From Monodelphis domestica (taxonomy: Eukaryota > Chordata > Mammalia > Didelphimorphia > Didelphidae), in the NCBI RefSeq assembly GCF_027887165.1, contig NC_077230.1, positions 34,981,351-35,045,350 of the forward strand: DNA of 64,000 nt. Reading direction: 5' to 3'. The notes beneath the pieces were generated by a model. It had not been told where the DNA came from. It was given only the letters and a program-made list of their open reading frames with translations, and did not search any database. Below are positions 13,163 through 51,033 of the stretch, piece after piece. Position numbers and translations under genes: made by a program. Positions within the stretch are counted from its first letter, which is position 1. Every line of letters starts with the position of its first letter.

Positions 13163-14166
13163 TGCCACAGGCAAGGTCCAGCCTCACTTGAGACTCCAGG
13201 GGTTCTTGACAGGTGGTAAAGATCAGTCAAGAAAATGACAAACAGAAGACAGCTGTATATTTATGGCCATGGGTATGCTTTGCATCTGATAGCTGCTCTG
13301 CCATCCCCAGGCTTGGTGTTTATTTTTATGTCCATTTTCTTGGAACGCAGATACATTACCTATCACATATGTCTAAATAGAGATAATTGAAAAAGTAATA
13401 CATCAACTTTTAACAAATCACTTGATTAGCATTCTCTATTCTTATATTGTGTTACAGATTCTTGACAGCATAAGGGTTTCACACAAGATAGATGATTTTG
13501 TCACAGGTGGCTTAATTTTCTCATTACCCTGTGAGGAGTTTTGAGCTCACAATCAAGAAAATTACTTATTATTTTTAGTAAAAGGGAATAATTAATCAGA
13601 AATTCCTAAAGACAATTCAACAATCATACTATTGAGGTTGAGAGGTACTGGGAACACAATTCATACTTAATATTAGATTGATCATTTTTCAGGATTTACT
13701 AGGGAGTTTCTCAAGGGGAAGAATCAAGTCACTGAGGCATGATGAAATTTGGTGTACCTATACGTTTTGTATGGGCCTTTATGATTGATTTGAATGCTGG
13801 TTTCATGAGAATATGTTTCTGTAAATGGGAAAGTTCTGGGCTTGACTTGTAGCTATGGTTTTGCTGGGAATTATGTACCTAAGTAAAAGTTAACCCATGA
13901 TAGTCTTTTGGGATCGGGTTTGAGGGTCTGATTTTTTGGTGATGTTTTAGAGAATTAGGATACTAGTATTTTTTGCTCTTGCATTATTCCTTCTGAGACT
14001 AGGGGGAATAATAATCATGTCAATTCCTTAGGTAAGGGATGTTAATGAGAGAGGTTATGCAAAGGGGATAGAGTGGGCAGTCACATCTTGCCAAGGGCCA
14101 CTTTGTAGCCTCCTTAGCTACTACAAGTGACTTTGTCACGATATCATGGCCTGATGGTTCCCAGCA
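13163..14166 (-). mobile_element. Probable solo LTR of an endogenous retrovirus (fossil)
   Basis: A 1,004-base block with TG...CA ends (minus strand TGCTGGGAACC...CTGTGGCA) interrupts the old L1. The corresponding L1 in the second gene copy (around 62270) lacks it. Imperfect 6-base flanks GGGGAG and GTGGAA could be the target duplication. No internal retroviral sequence is seen. Middle-aged to old. Confidence 0.5.
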
Positions 14167-15040
14167 GTGGAACAGTGGAATAGATTAGGTATGCCATACA
14201 CAGAGTAGGAAATGACTTTATTAATCTCATGTTTCACAAAAGCAAAAACCCAAGCATTGGGGACAAGAACTCATTGGAACAAAAACTGTTGGAAGCAATG
14301 GAAAGCATTTTGGCAGAAACTAGATGTAGATCAATACCTTATATCCATATACCAAGATAAAGTCAAAATGGGCACATGCTTTTATACATAAAGATTTATG
14401 CCATAATCAAATTAGGGGAGCTGGAATCGAATATCTGTCAAATCTATGGATTAATGAATAAATTATTACCAAACATTACAGGAAATAAAATGGATCCTTT
14501 TGATTACCTTTAAAAGTTTTCACACAAACAAGATGGAGATAGCCAAGATTAGAAAGAAAGCAAAAAACTGGGAAAAACTTTTTTATAACTTTCTCTGATA
14601 AAGGCCTCATTTCTCAAAAATTAAGAAAACTTAATCAACAGTATAAGATTAAGTCTTATAAGTATACTTATAAGTATGTCATTCTCAAGTTACTAGTTTT
14701 CAAGAATAACTAGTTTTCAGAAAAATAAATCAAAACTGTCTATAGCCACATAAAAATTCACTAAATTCTTATGAAGAATATAAATTTAAACATCTCTGAC
14801 TTACCCCCGCACACCTTTCATATTGTCTAATGTGACAGGAAAATAAAATAAGAACTGTTGTAGGTGATGTGGGAAAATTGGGACACTAATGTATTGGTGG
14901 TGGTGTGAACCAATCCAACCATTGAACTCATTCAATTGTGGAATGGTTGAACAAGTTGTGGAATAGATTGTCACAATGTCATGTTATTGTGCTACATGTA
15001 ACAAATGACAATCAGGATGCTTTCAGAAAAACCTGAAATG

Positions 15041-15242
15041 GGGGCAGCTGGGTGGCTCAGTGGATTGAGAGTTAGGCTCAGAGATGGGAGATCCTGGGTT
15101 CAGATTTGGTCTCAGATACTTCCTAACTGTGTGACCCTGGACAAGTCACTTAACTCCCATTGCCTAGCCCTTACCACTCTTCTGCCTTAGAACCAATACC
15201 CAATATTAATTTCAAGATGGAAGGTGAGAGTTTAGTAAAAAA
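15041..15242 (+). mobile_element. Marsupial tRNA-headed SINE
   Basis: Full-length copy starting GGGGCAGCTGGGTGGCTCAG and ending in an A-rich tail, at the 5' edge of the composite insertion. Confidence 0.9.
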
Positions 15243-15544
15243 AAAATGGAAAAGAAAAGAAAAGAAAAAAAACTCAAAGGAGGAAGAACTTGGAAGTAAT
15301 TGTCCTTGGATGGAAAGGAATCATACTGTTAAAAAATAAAGGTTAAAAAATCCCAACCTAAATATTTCTTAAGAATCCATCATGATACTTCCAACCCTGG
15401 GGCATATTCATCTGCCTTTGGTAACGCTGTTATTCTTACCAGGGATATACCCATTATTTTCTCTGCCTTATTAAATTCTGTCATGGGTCATGTAGTATCA
15501 TAGAAAGAGTATTTGTGATGAAGGTTCAAATCTATCCACCAACA

Positions 15545-15775
15545 CTCAGAGGACTCATGGCTTTAGAGCTGGCAGGAACCTTAGAAGTCCTCTTGTTCAA
15601 TACTCTTCGCAGATGAGGGTAGACTAGAGGACAGATGAAGCCTAGAGAGATTAAGTAACTTGGCTAATGTAAGAAAGGTAGCATGTAAAAAGCTGGGATT
15701 TGAACCCAGGTACTCAGCTCTATTCAGGAGCATTTTGCATTATAACATATTGTCTCATTTTTTACCTGCTATTTC
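15545..15775 (-). mobile_element. MIR relic
   Basis: Antisense MIR pattern: GAGGACAGATGAAGCCTAGA, TTAAGTAACTTGGC, then GCTGGGATTTGAACCCAGGT. Confidence 0.6.
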
Positions 15776-15782
15776 ACTCCAG

Positions 15783-15850
15783 GCAGTTAACAACCACTCA
15801 ATAAGAATTTAATAAATGTTTATTATGTACTAAGTGCAAGAGAAATCATT
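15783..15850 (-). mobile_element. L2 3' end relic
   Basis: CAATAAGAATTTAATAAATG then TTTATTATGTACTAAGTGC is the antisense L2 3' end pattern. Confidence 0.5.
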
Positions 15851-16816
15851 TAATCTTTATGATCCTGATTCTTAATTGGTCAAATAACGATAACATTAAA
15901 AAATTCTCTACTTCATTGGCTTGTAACAAGTGACATTCTTGGAAATATTTTTATTGTTTTCTTTGTTAATGGTATACATTCTCATTTGATATAACTTGCA
16001 TTTCCATAATGGTGGACTTCTTGCAACCATAGAGATGACCAGATACAGTCCATGGCACCCTTCTGTTTTTTTGTTTTGTTTTGTTTTGTTTTAACCTCCT
16101 TTGGTTTCTTTACTTCTCATATGGCTGTAATAAAGGTTTTATAAATGCTTTAAAAAAAGAAAAAAAAAACATGACAGACTTAAATGAACTGATTCAAAGT
16201 GAAGCGAGAAGAAGTGGGAGAACGCTGGGCACAGGAACAGCAAAAATGAGCAATTTTGAATGGCTTAGCTATTTCCCAAAATACAAAGTTCAAAAGACAG
16301 TTCTGAAGTACTAAAAAATCCTATCTACTTCCAGAGGAAAAAGTTATTGAAACTGAATATAGAGGGAAACATTTTTCACTTTTTCTTGTTTTTTCTCTTT
16401 TCTTTCTCATCATTACTAGTATGGAAAAATGCTTTGCATGACTGCATATGTATAATCTTTATCAAATTGTGTGTCTATTCAGTGGGGGGATGAGGGAGAG
16501 TGGGAAATAATTTGGAACTTAATATTGCTTTAACATGTAATTAGAAAAGAATAAAATACTTAAAACATTTTAAATGGGCTTAAATGCTGGAAGGTGGCAA
16601 GTTCAGCAAAATCATTGGTCTAAGGACATTATAAGGGAATCAGATATAACTAATTATTAAGGAAAAGTTGCAGGGAGAGTATCAGTGGGTGGCTTATAAT
16701 TCCAGTGCAAAACTACAGACCAGTCTGGACAACTAACTGTACAGGGAGGACATTTTATTCTTACTGTTGCTTTAGATGCTTTATTATTATTATTATTATT
16801 GTTGTTGTATTTGTAG

Positions 16817-43301
<26,485 letters not shown>

Positions 43302-45160
43302 CAATTAAATATATCAAAAAGATAATTCTGGAAGATACAGCAAAAATGAGAAAAATATAATTACATGATATTTACCTTTAATCTACTACGTCAACATATT
43401 ATTGAAACCTTCTGATTCTTCTGCCATGAATCTAGCACACATTTACTGAGGAGCAGTGATGGATGGAATGACCATATAAGCCAAGAGATTTTGGTGGACC
43501 ACTGATCAAGGTGTTCCAAAGATGATCATTCATTCACTCATTTCTGCCTTAGCCTGAAAAAGAGCATCCTGTTTGTTGCACTCTGGATTCCTTTTTTATC
43601 TTTGGTCCTAGGCTTTTCAGCCTTTGTCTACCAATTCTTATGTTGTGTATACTTTAGAGAATAATTACCATGATGTATATCCCCAATTAATTCACTATGC
43701 AATTTTGAAAATAAAAACTCTGTCTGCTCTTTGATGCCTACCTTCCATTAGGAGAGAAAGTTGATTTACCCCAATCCACATAGAATTGGGTCAGAAAAAA
43801 GAATATCAACGTTTGTTGCCCAAATAACAAAAATCAATCAGTAGAATTATAATCATAGAAAAAGAAAAAAAGAGCTGTAATCTCATAAAACTTTCATGAC
43901 TCATTGACATTATATATTGTTTTTTTTTTTCAGAAAAATGGTTCAAATTATAAGAAATTTTCAGGAACTACAACTAAATTGTTAAATATACATAGAGGAC
44001 AGTAACCTTATAGAATAATTCTTTGACAAGTAATTAAGAGGTCTGCAATTTGTTTTAAGTATATGCAATTTTAAACATTTTAGTGAATACCTCTGAGAGT
44101 CAGTAAAGTCATCTCTAAAATGAAAGCAACTACATTAGTTGATTGTTTCTAGCTCTATGGTTGTTTCTAGCTCTCATCTTATCAAGAATGTCTCCATGCC
44201 TCTGTCAGTATCTATTTTTACTTCTGCCTTTCTCTGTTTCTTAGAATAATTCAATAATGAAAACAACAAAGGAACAGGACATATTGAAAACAATGATTGT
44301 TCTATGTACTGTATGCCTGGGTCCAAATGTTGTATCTGAAGCTTGTTTACTATCTGTTACAATGAACTATCTCCTTGGTTTTTAGTTTCTTCATATGTGA
44401 ATTGAAAGCATTGTTTTTGTAGTTGGGATTCAGCAATTTCTAACATAACTTCCTTTATGACACCATAACACAATCAAAATAATAATTAAAGGACTATAAG
44501 CAAAGTACACAATAAAGGGAGGCCCCTCAAACAACAAATTATATGATTTAAGTATAGGGTGATGGATAATGATGATAATAAAATAGCATAGCAAAATTTC
44601 TGCATTGATGATGCTTGGATGATTCTCACTGAAAAAATTATGTCCTAAAATTGACAGAGAGTTAAGATTAAGTAAGTGGACAGCACATTAAAAATAGAAA
44701 ATCAATACACATGTTAGCTAAACCTAACATGTACAAAAACTTTTAATTAGAAAAGACACAGAGAAACAAAATGTTCCACAAAGTGGTAAACAAAATGAAA
44801 AACTGATTCTTCAAAAGTGCCAGAAAAAAGGTTAGATCTTGAGCCCTAACAAACCAAAAGTGATGTGGAATAAAATGTGAAATTGAATAAGAAACAAGAA
44901 CAGGAATGTCAGAAGCCATAAAAATCATCCCTATATCTCCTTGATATTACTTGGTTGTATCCCAGATTACCTTTGTTTCCTGCCAAAACAAATGAAAACC
45001 CAAGAGACACATTACCTACCAGTAACCACATAAATGATCCAAATGTATGTAATACTCTTTACAAATCTGAAACAAACTAACTCAGAAAAGAGAACTGATC
45101 TCTGGAGAAAGTAACAAAAAATTATTATTTCAAAAAGAGATCATTTTTTTCCATATGAAT
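43302..45160. other. 3' UTR and intergenic sequence after copy 1
   Basis: AT-rich unique sequence. No second gene, SINE or L1 is visible before 45161. Confidence 0.55.
43710..43715 (+). terminator. Candidate poly(A) signal of copy 1
   Basis: AATAAA about 410 bases after the stop, followed within about 25 bases by a T/G-rich stretch (CTCTGTCTGCTCTTTGATG). It fits the end of the 3' UTR. An ATTAAA variant lies immediately after the stop, so the true end is uncertain. Confidence 0.4.
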
Positions 45161-45909
45161 TTTTTTCAGAAAATATAGTTTTTCCAGGTAACTTTAGGAA
45201 TTATGAAGCAAGTAAGTTATAGACTAATTAATGCTATTCATACATACTGATTTTTTAAAAATAATATTTTATTTGATCCTTTCCAAGCATTATTCATTAA
45301 AGACAAAGATCATTTTCTTTTCCTCCCCGCACCCCCCATAGCCGACACGTGATTCCAGTGGGTGTCACATGTGTTCTTGATTCGAACCCATTTCCATATT
45401 GTCAATATTTCCATTAGAGTTTCGTTTAGAGTCTGTCCTCTGTCATGTCCCCTCAACTGCTGTAGTCAGGAATTTGCTTTTCCTCGGTGTTTCCACTCCC
45501 ATAGTTTATCCTTTGCTTATGAATAGTGTTTTTTCTCCTAGATCCCTGCAGATTGTTTCGGGCCATTACACCACCAGCAATGGAGACCTCCATTACATTC
45601 AATTATACCACAGTGTATTATTCTCTGTGTACAATGTTTTCCTGGTTCTGCTCCTCTCGCTCTGCATCACTTCCTGGAGGTTGTTCCAGTCCCCATGAAA
45701 TTCCTCCACTTTATTATTCCTTTGAGCACAATAGTATTCCATCACCAGCATATACCACAATTTGTTCAGCCATTCCCCAATTGAAGGGCATCCCCTCATT
45801 TTCCAATTTTTTTTCAGAAAATATAGTTTTTCCAGATAACTTTATAGGAATGATGAAGCAAGTAAGTTATAGACTAATTAATACTATTCATACATACTGA
45901 TTTTTAAAA
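45161..45909 (-). mobile_element. 5'-truncated L1 3' end with ~95-base direct flanks
   Basis: Antisense L1 3' end from about 45257 (TTTATTTGATCCTTTCCAAG) to 45808 (CATCCCCTCATTTTCCAATT). The sequence before it (TTCAGAAAATATAGTTTTTC to CATACATACTGATTTTT, from about 45161) is repeated after it (about 45807-45909) with only a few differences. If this is a target-site duplication it is far longer than usual. Confidence 0.8.
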
Positions 45910-46444
45910 ATTTCAATTAAATTCTTGGGAGGAAAGCTATATCAATTTAACCCCCAAAAGCATTGAAAATGATTTGATTTGGATATGTACCTGAGATGTA
46001 AAAATTTGACATTTGGAAAACAATTTATATGATTAAAATATTTAAAATGAGACAACCAAATCACATTTATCTCAACCAATATTTTATGTCTTTGGCAAAG
46101 TAAAAAAACTCTATGGAGCAAAAGTTTACAATTTTTGGAAAAAAACGGTTAAACAGTATCTTAATAGGAGTTGGCGGGTTTGACATAAGAAAATACTAGA
46201 AAATTAGTTGTTCAGTATGAGGAATGGAAAGGTGAAGTTGATCTAGTATATTTTATCTTACATAATTCCATATGAGTTATTAATGCCTTAAGGAGAGATA
46301 AAAAGATTTAAGGATATTAAATAAATTGTAGAGGAGAAAATATTAGATCCATTTCTTGATGATACTTACTTTAAAAAGTACAGGCAAATCAACCAAGCAA
46401 CTTAGGCAGTATTTCCAGTAAGATTTCAAGCTACGAAATAGATT

Positions 46445-47475
46445 TAATAGTTCTATTTGTCAATCAGTCAGCCAGCCAATAAACCTTTATTAAGTCACTA
46501 ACTTGACAGGAACAGTGATAAACACTGTGGCCAGGAAGGAAGGTCAAAGACAGTTCCTAGAGGTGAAGTGCTCAAAGATTATCGGGGGACACAATATGTA
46601 AAAATTTCACATAAACAAGCTGCTGAGAGCATGAGTTTGAAGTCAATCAACAGATAGAAAGAAGGGATCCTGCAGAAGGTGCATTTCAAAGTGGGTTTGT
46701 GAAGCTGCATGCTGAAGTTGGGGAGATCTGCAGCAGAGATGAGGGGGAAATCATTCTAGGCATGAGGAGACAGCCAAGAAAAATGCTTAGTCAGTTGATG
46801 AATCATCTTTTAAGGACAAGAAATGGACCAGAATCACTAGAAGACAAAAACATTTGAGTGATAAGAGCTTTTGGGTAGGACTAGAGAGTTAGGATCTAAG
46901 AAGAGTAAGTCTGTAAAGGTAGTCATGGGTGGGATGCTACAAGTCTTTTCTACATCCAATAATATTTCACAGATAACCTTGGAGGAATTAGGGAATCTCT
47001 GAGGCTAATGAAGAAAGGCAGACATGAGGAGAAGGGTACTCTGCAGGATTACTAGGATGCACTGGAGGGGAAGAGAGGCTTGTGGCAGGTAGAACAACCA
47101 GCAGCCTACTGGAGCAGTAGAAGACTTGCTCCAGGGTTTGGGCAGTGCGTCAGAAAAGGAAAAGGCATGAAGGAGATATGTTACAAAGGACAAATCAACT
47201 GGCATGCTTGGCAACTGATTGGATATGAGAAGTGCAGGCTGGGTTAGGTTGTGATTCTGGGGCACTGGGAGCATGGAAGTGCCCTCAACAATGAGAGAAT
47301 TTAGAAAGAGGGAATAATTTAGATTATTTATTGAGAGGGAGGACTGAAAGGAGAGGAAGACATGTTCTGTTTTTATAAATATTGAGTTTCCGATATATAT
47401 GGGACCAACCAAAAATTCCCAAATGGAAACAAGAAAAAAAGTTAAAAACTATCCCACTTTCACTGGAGCCACTTT
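46445..47475 (-). mobile_element. Ancient L2-like LINE, antisense
   Basis: AATAAACCTTTATTAAGTCA with AACAGTGATAAACACTGTGG is the antisense L2 3' end. Further on GGCATGAGGAGACAGCCAAG and GGCAACTGATTGGATATGAG continue the antisense L2 body. The end is interrupted by the young L1 insertion and similarity seems to resume at 55212. Confidence 0.6.
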
Positions 47476-47491
47476 GAAAACCAATGGCCAA

Positions 47492-48097
47492 AAAAAGGAA
47501 GAAAGAGAAAAGCAGCAACCTCCTCTTCCTCAGTCTGTGTTGAGTGCCCAGAAACTGGCCCGGGTTACTTTCAAGGTAGGCTCTTCAGAGCCACCCCTTT
47601 GCCAGCCCTGAGCCCTCTGTCCTTTCAGTAGCTCTGAGGACTCCCGATGGGATCGGGCTCAGCTGGTGCCCCGAAGCTGGGACCTCCCCCGAGACCCAGA
47701 GGGAAGAACCCAGCCAGGAGGCCACAGGCTTCCCCCTTCTTTCTATGCTTCCCTGCCGTCTGTGTTGGGCGCTCCGGAGACTGGCTCGGGTTGCTTTCAA
47801 GGTGAGTCCTCAGAGCCCTGAGGTTCCCGCTGCTGCCTTGGGCTCAGCACTCTGGGTTGGGGGGGATGGGTCCTGGGACCTTCTTTCTGTCTACCCCTTA
47901 GATCTGAGTGATCTAGGGTTCTGGCTTTTGGGGTGCGGTACCTTTTGATCCAGGTCCAGGAGGAGGTTTCCCCAGGTCTATCCTGTTGTTCAGCTTGAAT
48001 TTCGGTAGCCTAGGAGCACTTTGTTTGCGATCGGTAGGGAAGGGTTTCGGAGGTCTGAACTTTCGCTGCTTCTACACCGCCATCTTGACCGGAAGTC
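47492..48097 (-). mobile_element. Inverted 5' UTR segment of L1-C
   Basis: Minus-strand L1 5' UTR containing the motif CAACACAGACTGAGGAAGAG and CGCCCAACACAGACGGCAGG (two units). Its L1-sense end TCTTTCTTCCTTTTTTTGGC matches the sequence before the monomer boundary in the sense part (48395-48418). Confidence 0.85.
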
Positions 48098-48129
48098 ATT
48101 CTACTGCTCAAGTCTTTAGTATAGTAGAA

Positions 48130-48836
48130 GATCATTCGGCCCACACTACCTGAACCTAATCCCATCAGGAGCCATCAGAGTCCAGGCAAGCCACTACCCC
48201 TCCCCCCTTAGAGAGCAGGGTCTTCTGAAAGAACCAGTTAAACCTAATCCCATCAGGAGCCCTTAGAGCTGCTGAGAGGACGGAGAACTCAGGGCTGGCA
48301 AGGGGGGTGCTCCGGGGAGCTTGCCTTGAAAGTAACCCGGGCCAGATTCCGGGCATTCAACACAGACTGTGGAAGAGGAGGTTGCTGCTTTTCTCTTTCT
48401 TCTTTTTTTTTTGGCTCTGGGATCATTTGGCCCACACTACCTGAACCTAATCCCATCAGGAGCCATTAGAGTCCAGGCAAGCCATGACCCCTCCCCCCTT
48501 AGAGAGCAGGGTCTTCTGAAAGAACCAGCTGAACCTAATCCCATCAGGAGCCCTCAGAGCTACTGAAAGGACAGAAAACTCAGGGCTGGCAAAGGGGTTG
48601 CTCCAAAGAGCTTTCCTTGAAAGTAACTCGGCCAGTCTCTGGGCACTCAACACAGACTGTGGAAGAGGAGGTGGCTGCTTTGTTTTTTTTTCCCTTCCCT
48701 TTTTTGGCTCTGGGATCTTTCGGCCCACACCACCTGAACCTAATCTCATCAGGAGCCCTCAGAGTCCAGGCAAGCCACAACCCCTCCCCCCTTAGAGAGC
48801 TGGGTCTTCTGAAAAAACAGAAACCTAGAGGCGAAG
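48130..48836 (+). repeat. Tandem 5' UTR monomers of L1-C (~292 bases each)
   Basis: Units begin at 48130 (GATCATTCGGCCCACACTAC), 48421 (GATCATTTGGCCCACACTAC) and 48714 (GATCTTTCGGCCCACACCAC); the last is partial. Each holds CCTGAACCTAATCCCATCAG, CCTCCCCCCTTAGAGAG and CAACACAGACTGTGGAAGAG. By analogy with mouse L1 monomers they probably carry promoter activity. Confidence 0.85.
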
Positions 48837-49169
48837 TCAAGATGGTAGCCTAGAAGGAGCATAGACCTGGCAGCCTGGCCAGAGCTTTAGAGATCCTCCA
48901 TATCTGCTCCAGCCGTCCAGGAAGTTTAAAACTCAGAATAAACCCATCCCAAATAAGCTGAACTCAATCCCATCAAAAGTCTCCAGAACATAGGGAAGCC
49001 CAGGCTCCCCATCCATCCTCACTGACTGCTGAACTTTAAGCCAATCAAAAGCCTCCAGAGGACAGGAAAGCTCAAACCCCCAACAACCCTCCCTCAGAGA
49101 TTACACCAAGAGATCCTCTGTTAAAGCTCCAAGAGGGGAGACTGATAGAAGTCCCTAAAAAACAAAAAA

Positions 49170-50294
49170 ATGAGAGGAACAAGAGCACAGACAAATACAG
49201 GGAGGAAAGAAGGGGTGAATTTGAACAAACAACAGAAACAGAAGAAAGAAACTACAATAGACAGCTACTACTCACCAAATGGAACAGAGGGGGAGAGATC
49301 AGCAAACGATAAACCAGAAATCCCAGCGAATTGGATACAGGCTGTGGAAGAACTCAAAACACAGCTAAGAGAGGCTGAAGACAATTGGGAAAAGAACTTA
49401 AAAATTAAGATAAGTCATCTGGAAACAGAGGCACTTGAACTAAAACAAGAAAATAGTGTCCTGAAAGCCAAAATCATCCAGCTGGAAAATGAGGCAAAGG
49501 AGATGAAAGATGAAGCAAAGGAGATGAAAGACGAGATAAAGAGGATGAAAGACAGTCTTCAAAGAAACTCAGACCAGAAGGAAAAAGACGACCAAAAAGC
49601 CAAACATGAAATCCAATCTTTAAGAACCCGAGTAAAACAACTAGACTCAAGTGACCTCACAAGGCAGCAGGACACTATAAGACAAAACAAAAAGAATGAA
49701 AAAATTGAGGAAAATGTGAAGCATCTCATTCACAAAACAGACGATTTAGAAAATCGTTCAAGAAGAGACAATTTAAGAATAATTGGACTACCAGAAGACC
49801 ACGACAAAAGAAAAAGCCTGGACATAATACTAGAGGAAATTATCCAGGAAAACTGTCCCGAAATCCTAGAACAAGAGGGGAAAGTGGAGATTGAAAGAAT
49901 CCACAGATCACCCCCTGTTTTTAATCCCCAACTGACAACACCAAGAAATGTTATAGCCAAATTCAAAAACAATCAGATAAAAGAACAGGTATTACAAGCT
50001 GCCAAAAAGAAACCATTCAGATACCATGGAAACATGGTGAGGATAACACAGGATCTGTCTGCATCCACACTGAAGGACCGAAAGGCATGCTATATGATAT
50101 TCCGGAAAGCAAGGGAACTAGGCCTACAGCCAAGAATAAAATACCCATCAAAACTGACTATATTCTTACAGGGGAAAGTATGGTCATTTAACACAACAGA
50201 GGAATTCCAAGCATTCATAAATAAAAGACCAGACCTGAACAGAAAATTCGAAGTCCAACCACAGAATTCAAGAGAATCATCAAAAGGTAATTAA
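49170..50294 (+). CDS. L1-C ORF1 protein, intact (374 aa)
   Basis: RNA-binding chaperone of L1 that coats the L1 RNA in the cytoplasm as a trimer. The first Met follows an A-rich run and is the start shared with L1-B (MRGTRAQ). Residues about 50-180 form a long charged coiled coil with repeated EAKEMKD heptads (one extra repeat compared with L1-B). The RRM-type region holds SRRDNLRIIGLPEDHDKRKS, and the C-terminal domain covers PVFNPQLTTPRNVIAKFKNN to KLTIFLQGKVWSFNTTEEF. At 374 residues it is longer than human ORF1p (338), mostly in the coiled coil. No internal stop. ORF2 follows after a 739-base spacer, much longer than in human L1. Confidence 0.95.
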   Translation: MRGTRAQTNTGRKEGVNLNKQQKQKKETTIDSYYSPNGTEGERSANDKPEIPANWIQAVEELKTQLREAEDNWEKNLKIKISHLETEALELKQENSVLKAKIIQLENEAKEMKDEAKEMKDEIKRMKDSLQRNSDQKEKDDQKAKHEIQSLRTRVKQLDSSDLTRQQDTIRQNKKNEKIEENVKHLIHKTDDLENRSRRDNLRIIGLPEDHDKRKSLDIILEEIIQENCPEILEQEGKVEIERIHRSPPVFNPQLTTPRNVIAKFKNNQIKEQVLQAAKKKPFRYHGNMVRITQDLSASTLKDRKACYMIFRKARELGLQPRIKYPSKLTIFLQGKVWSFNTTEEFQAFINKRPDLNRKFEVQPQNSRESSKGN

Positions 50295-50530
50295 AAAAGA
50301 GGGGAAAAACAACAACAACAACAAAGGTTTTTTTTAAGAGACTCAATAAGTTAAAATGATATGTATCCCTATAAGAAAAGAGGTCATTGGCAACTCTTAA
50401 AAACTGTTGCTATCACCTAAGCAGCTAGAAGAACTACACTCAGAGGGAACAGTGACAAACTGTATAGGATGAAAGGACAAGACATAAATAGGTATATAGA
50501 GATATGCATGCATAAATACATATACATGTG

Positions 50531-50573
<43 letters not shown>

Positions 50574-51033
50574 GACTAAAGCTAAAAAAGAAAAGAGGTT
50601 ACGACTAAAAGAAATGGGAAAAGAAACAAATGGGGGTAAATTTATATGTCACAAAGAAGCTCATGGCGGGAGGGGGGAGAACATCGATACACTGGAAGGG
50701 TAAAGAGGTCGGAGATAGGAAATATTCAACTCTTACGTACTTTGAAACTGACCCAAAGAGGGAAGAACAATCCAATCCATTGGGGAAGAGAATAGATTTG
50801 CGCCCTATAGAGGAGTAGAAGGGTAAAAAACAGACTGGTGGGGAGGGAAGCAGTACAAGGGAGGGAGAGGGTGGGGGGGGGAATTTTTAAAAAGACTACA
50901 GGGGAAAATAAGGGAGGGAATTAGAAGGGAGGGGGGTAGAAAGGGAAATACAAGGGGGACTGATTTAAAGTAAATCACTGGACTAAAAGGTAGAGCTGAA
51001 GAAGAAAGGTTAGAATTAGGGAAGGATATCAAA
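50295..51033 (+). other. ORF1-ORF2 spacer of L1-C
   Basis: Contains a (TA)n tract at about 50536-50560 and a G/A-rich tract at about 50835-50940 including GGGAGAGGGTGGGGGGGG. The same layout occurs in L1-B (2040, 2340) and in the fragment at the left window edge, so it is a family feature. It could serve internal translation initiation of ORF2, but the sequence alone does not show that. Confidence 0.8.

Larger units (their letters stand above)
15041..16156 (+). mobile_element. Composite retrocopy: SINE plus ~900 bases ending in poly(A)
   Basis: It interrupts the old L1 between AAAAACCTGAAA (before 15041) and AAAAACATGACA (after the A-run), diverged direct repeats that look like a target-site duplication. 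It begins with a SINE, contains antisense MIR and L2 relics, and ends AATAAAGGTTTTATAAATGC then an A-rich tail. The second locus copy (around 63245) is uninterrupted here. Confidence 0.55.
8268..16565 (+). mobile_element. Old L1 (L1-E) with inverted 5' end, split by three later insertions
   Basis: Sense ORF2 blocks of one old L1 lie at 8478-8668, 12324-13162, 14167-15040 and 16157-16565. They run in order from the GFIPGMQ-like block through GCPF, the DKNCWENWK-like block (TTGGAACAAAAACTGTTGGA) to the 3' UTR (CATGACTGCATATGTATAAT). The first piece, 8268-8477, is the immediately upstream part of ORF2 in reverse orientation, so the element carries a 5' inversion at the RT domain. The interrupters are an L1 (8669-12310), an LTR (13163-14166) and a SINE-headed retrocopy (15041-16156). 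Confidence 0.7.

Noticed and set aside
47005-47412. 135-residue minus-strand frame
   Set aside because: Lies wholly in the antisense L2-like relic and has no recognisable domain; it does not run along a conserved ORF2 motif.
47492-48836. Head-to-head L1 5' UTRs as two separate elements
   Set aside because: A single 16-base TSD encloses the whole block and the two parts meet at the same L1 coordinate, so one insertion with a 5' inversion is simpler.
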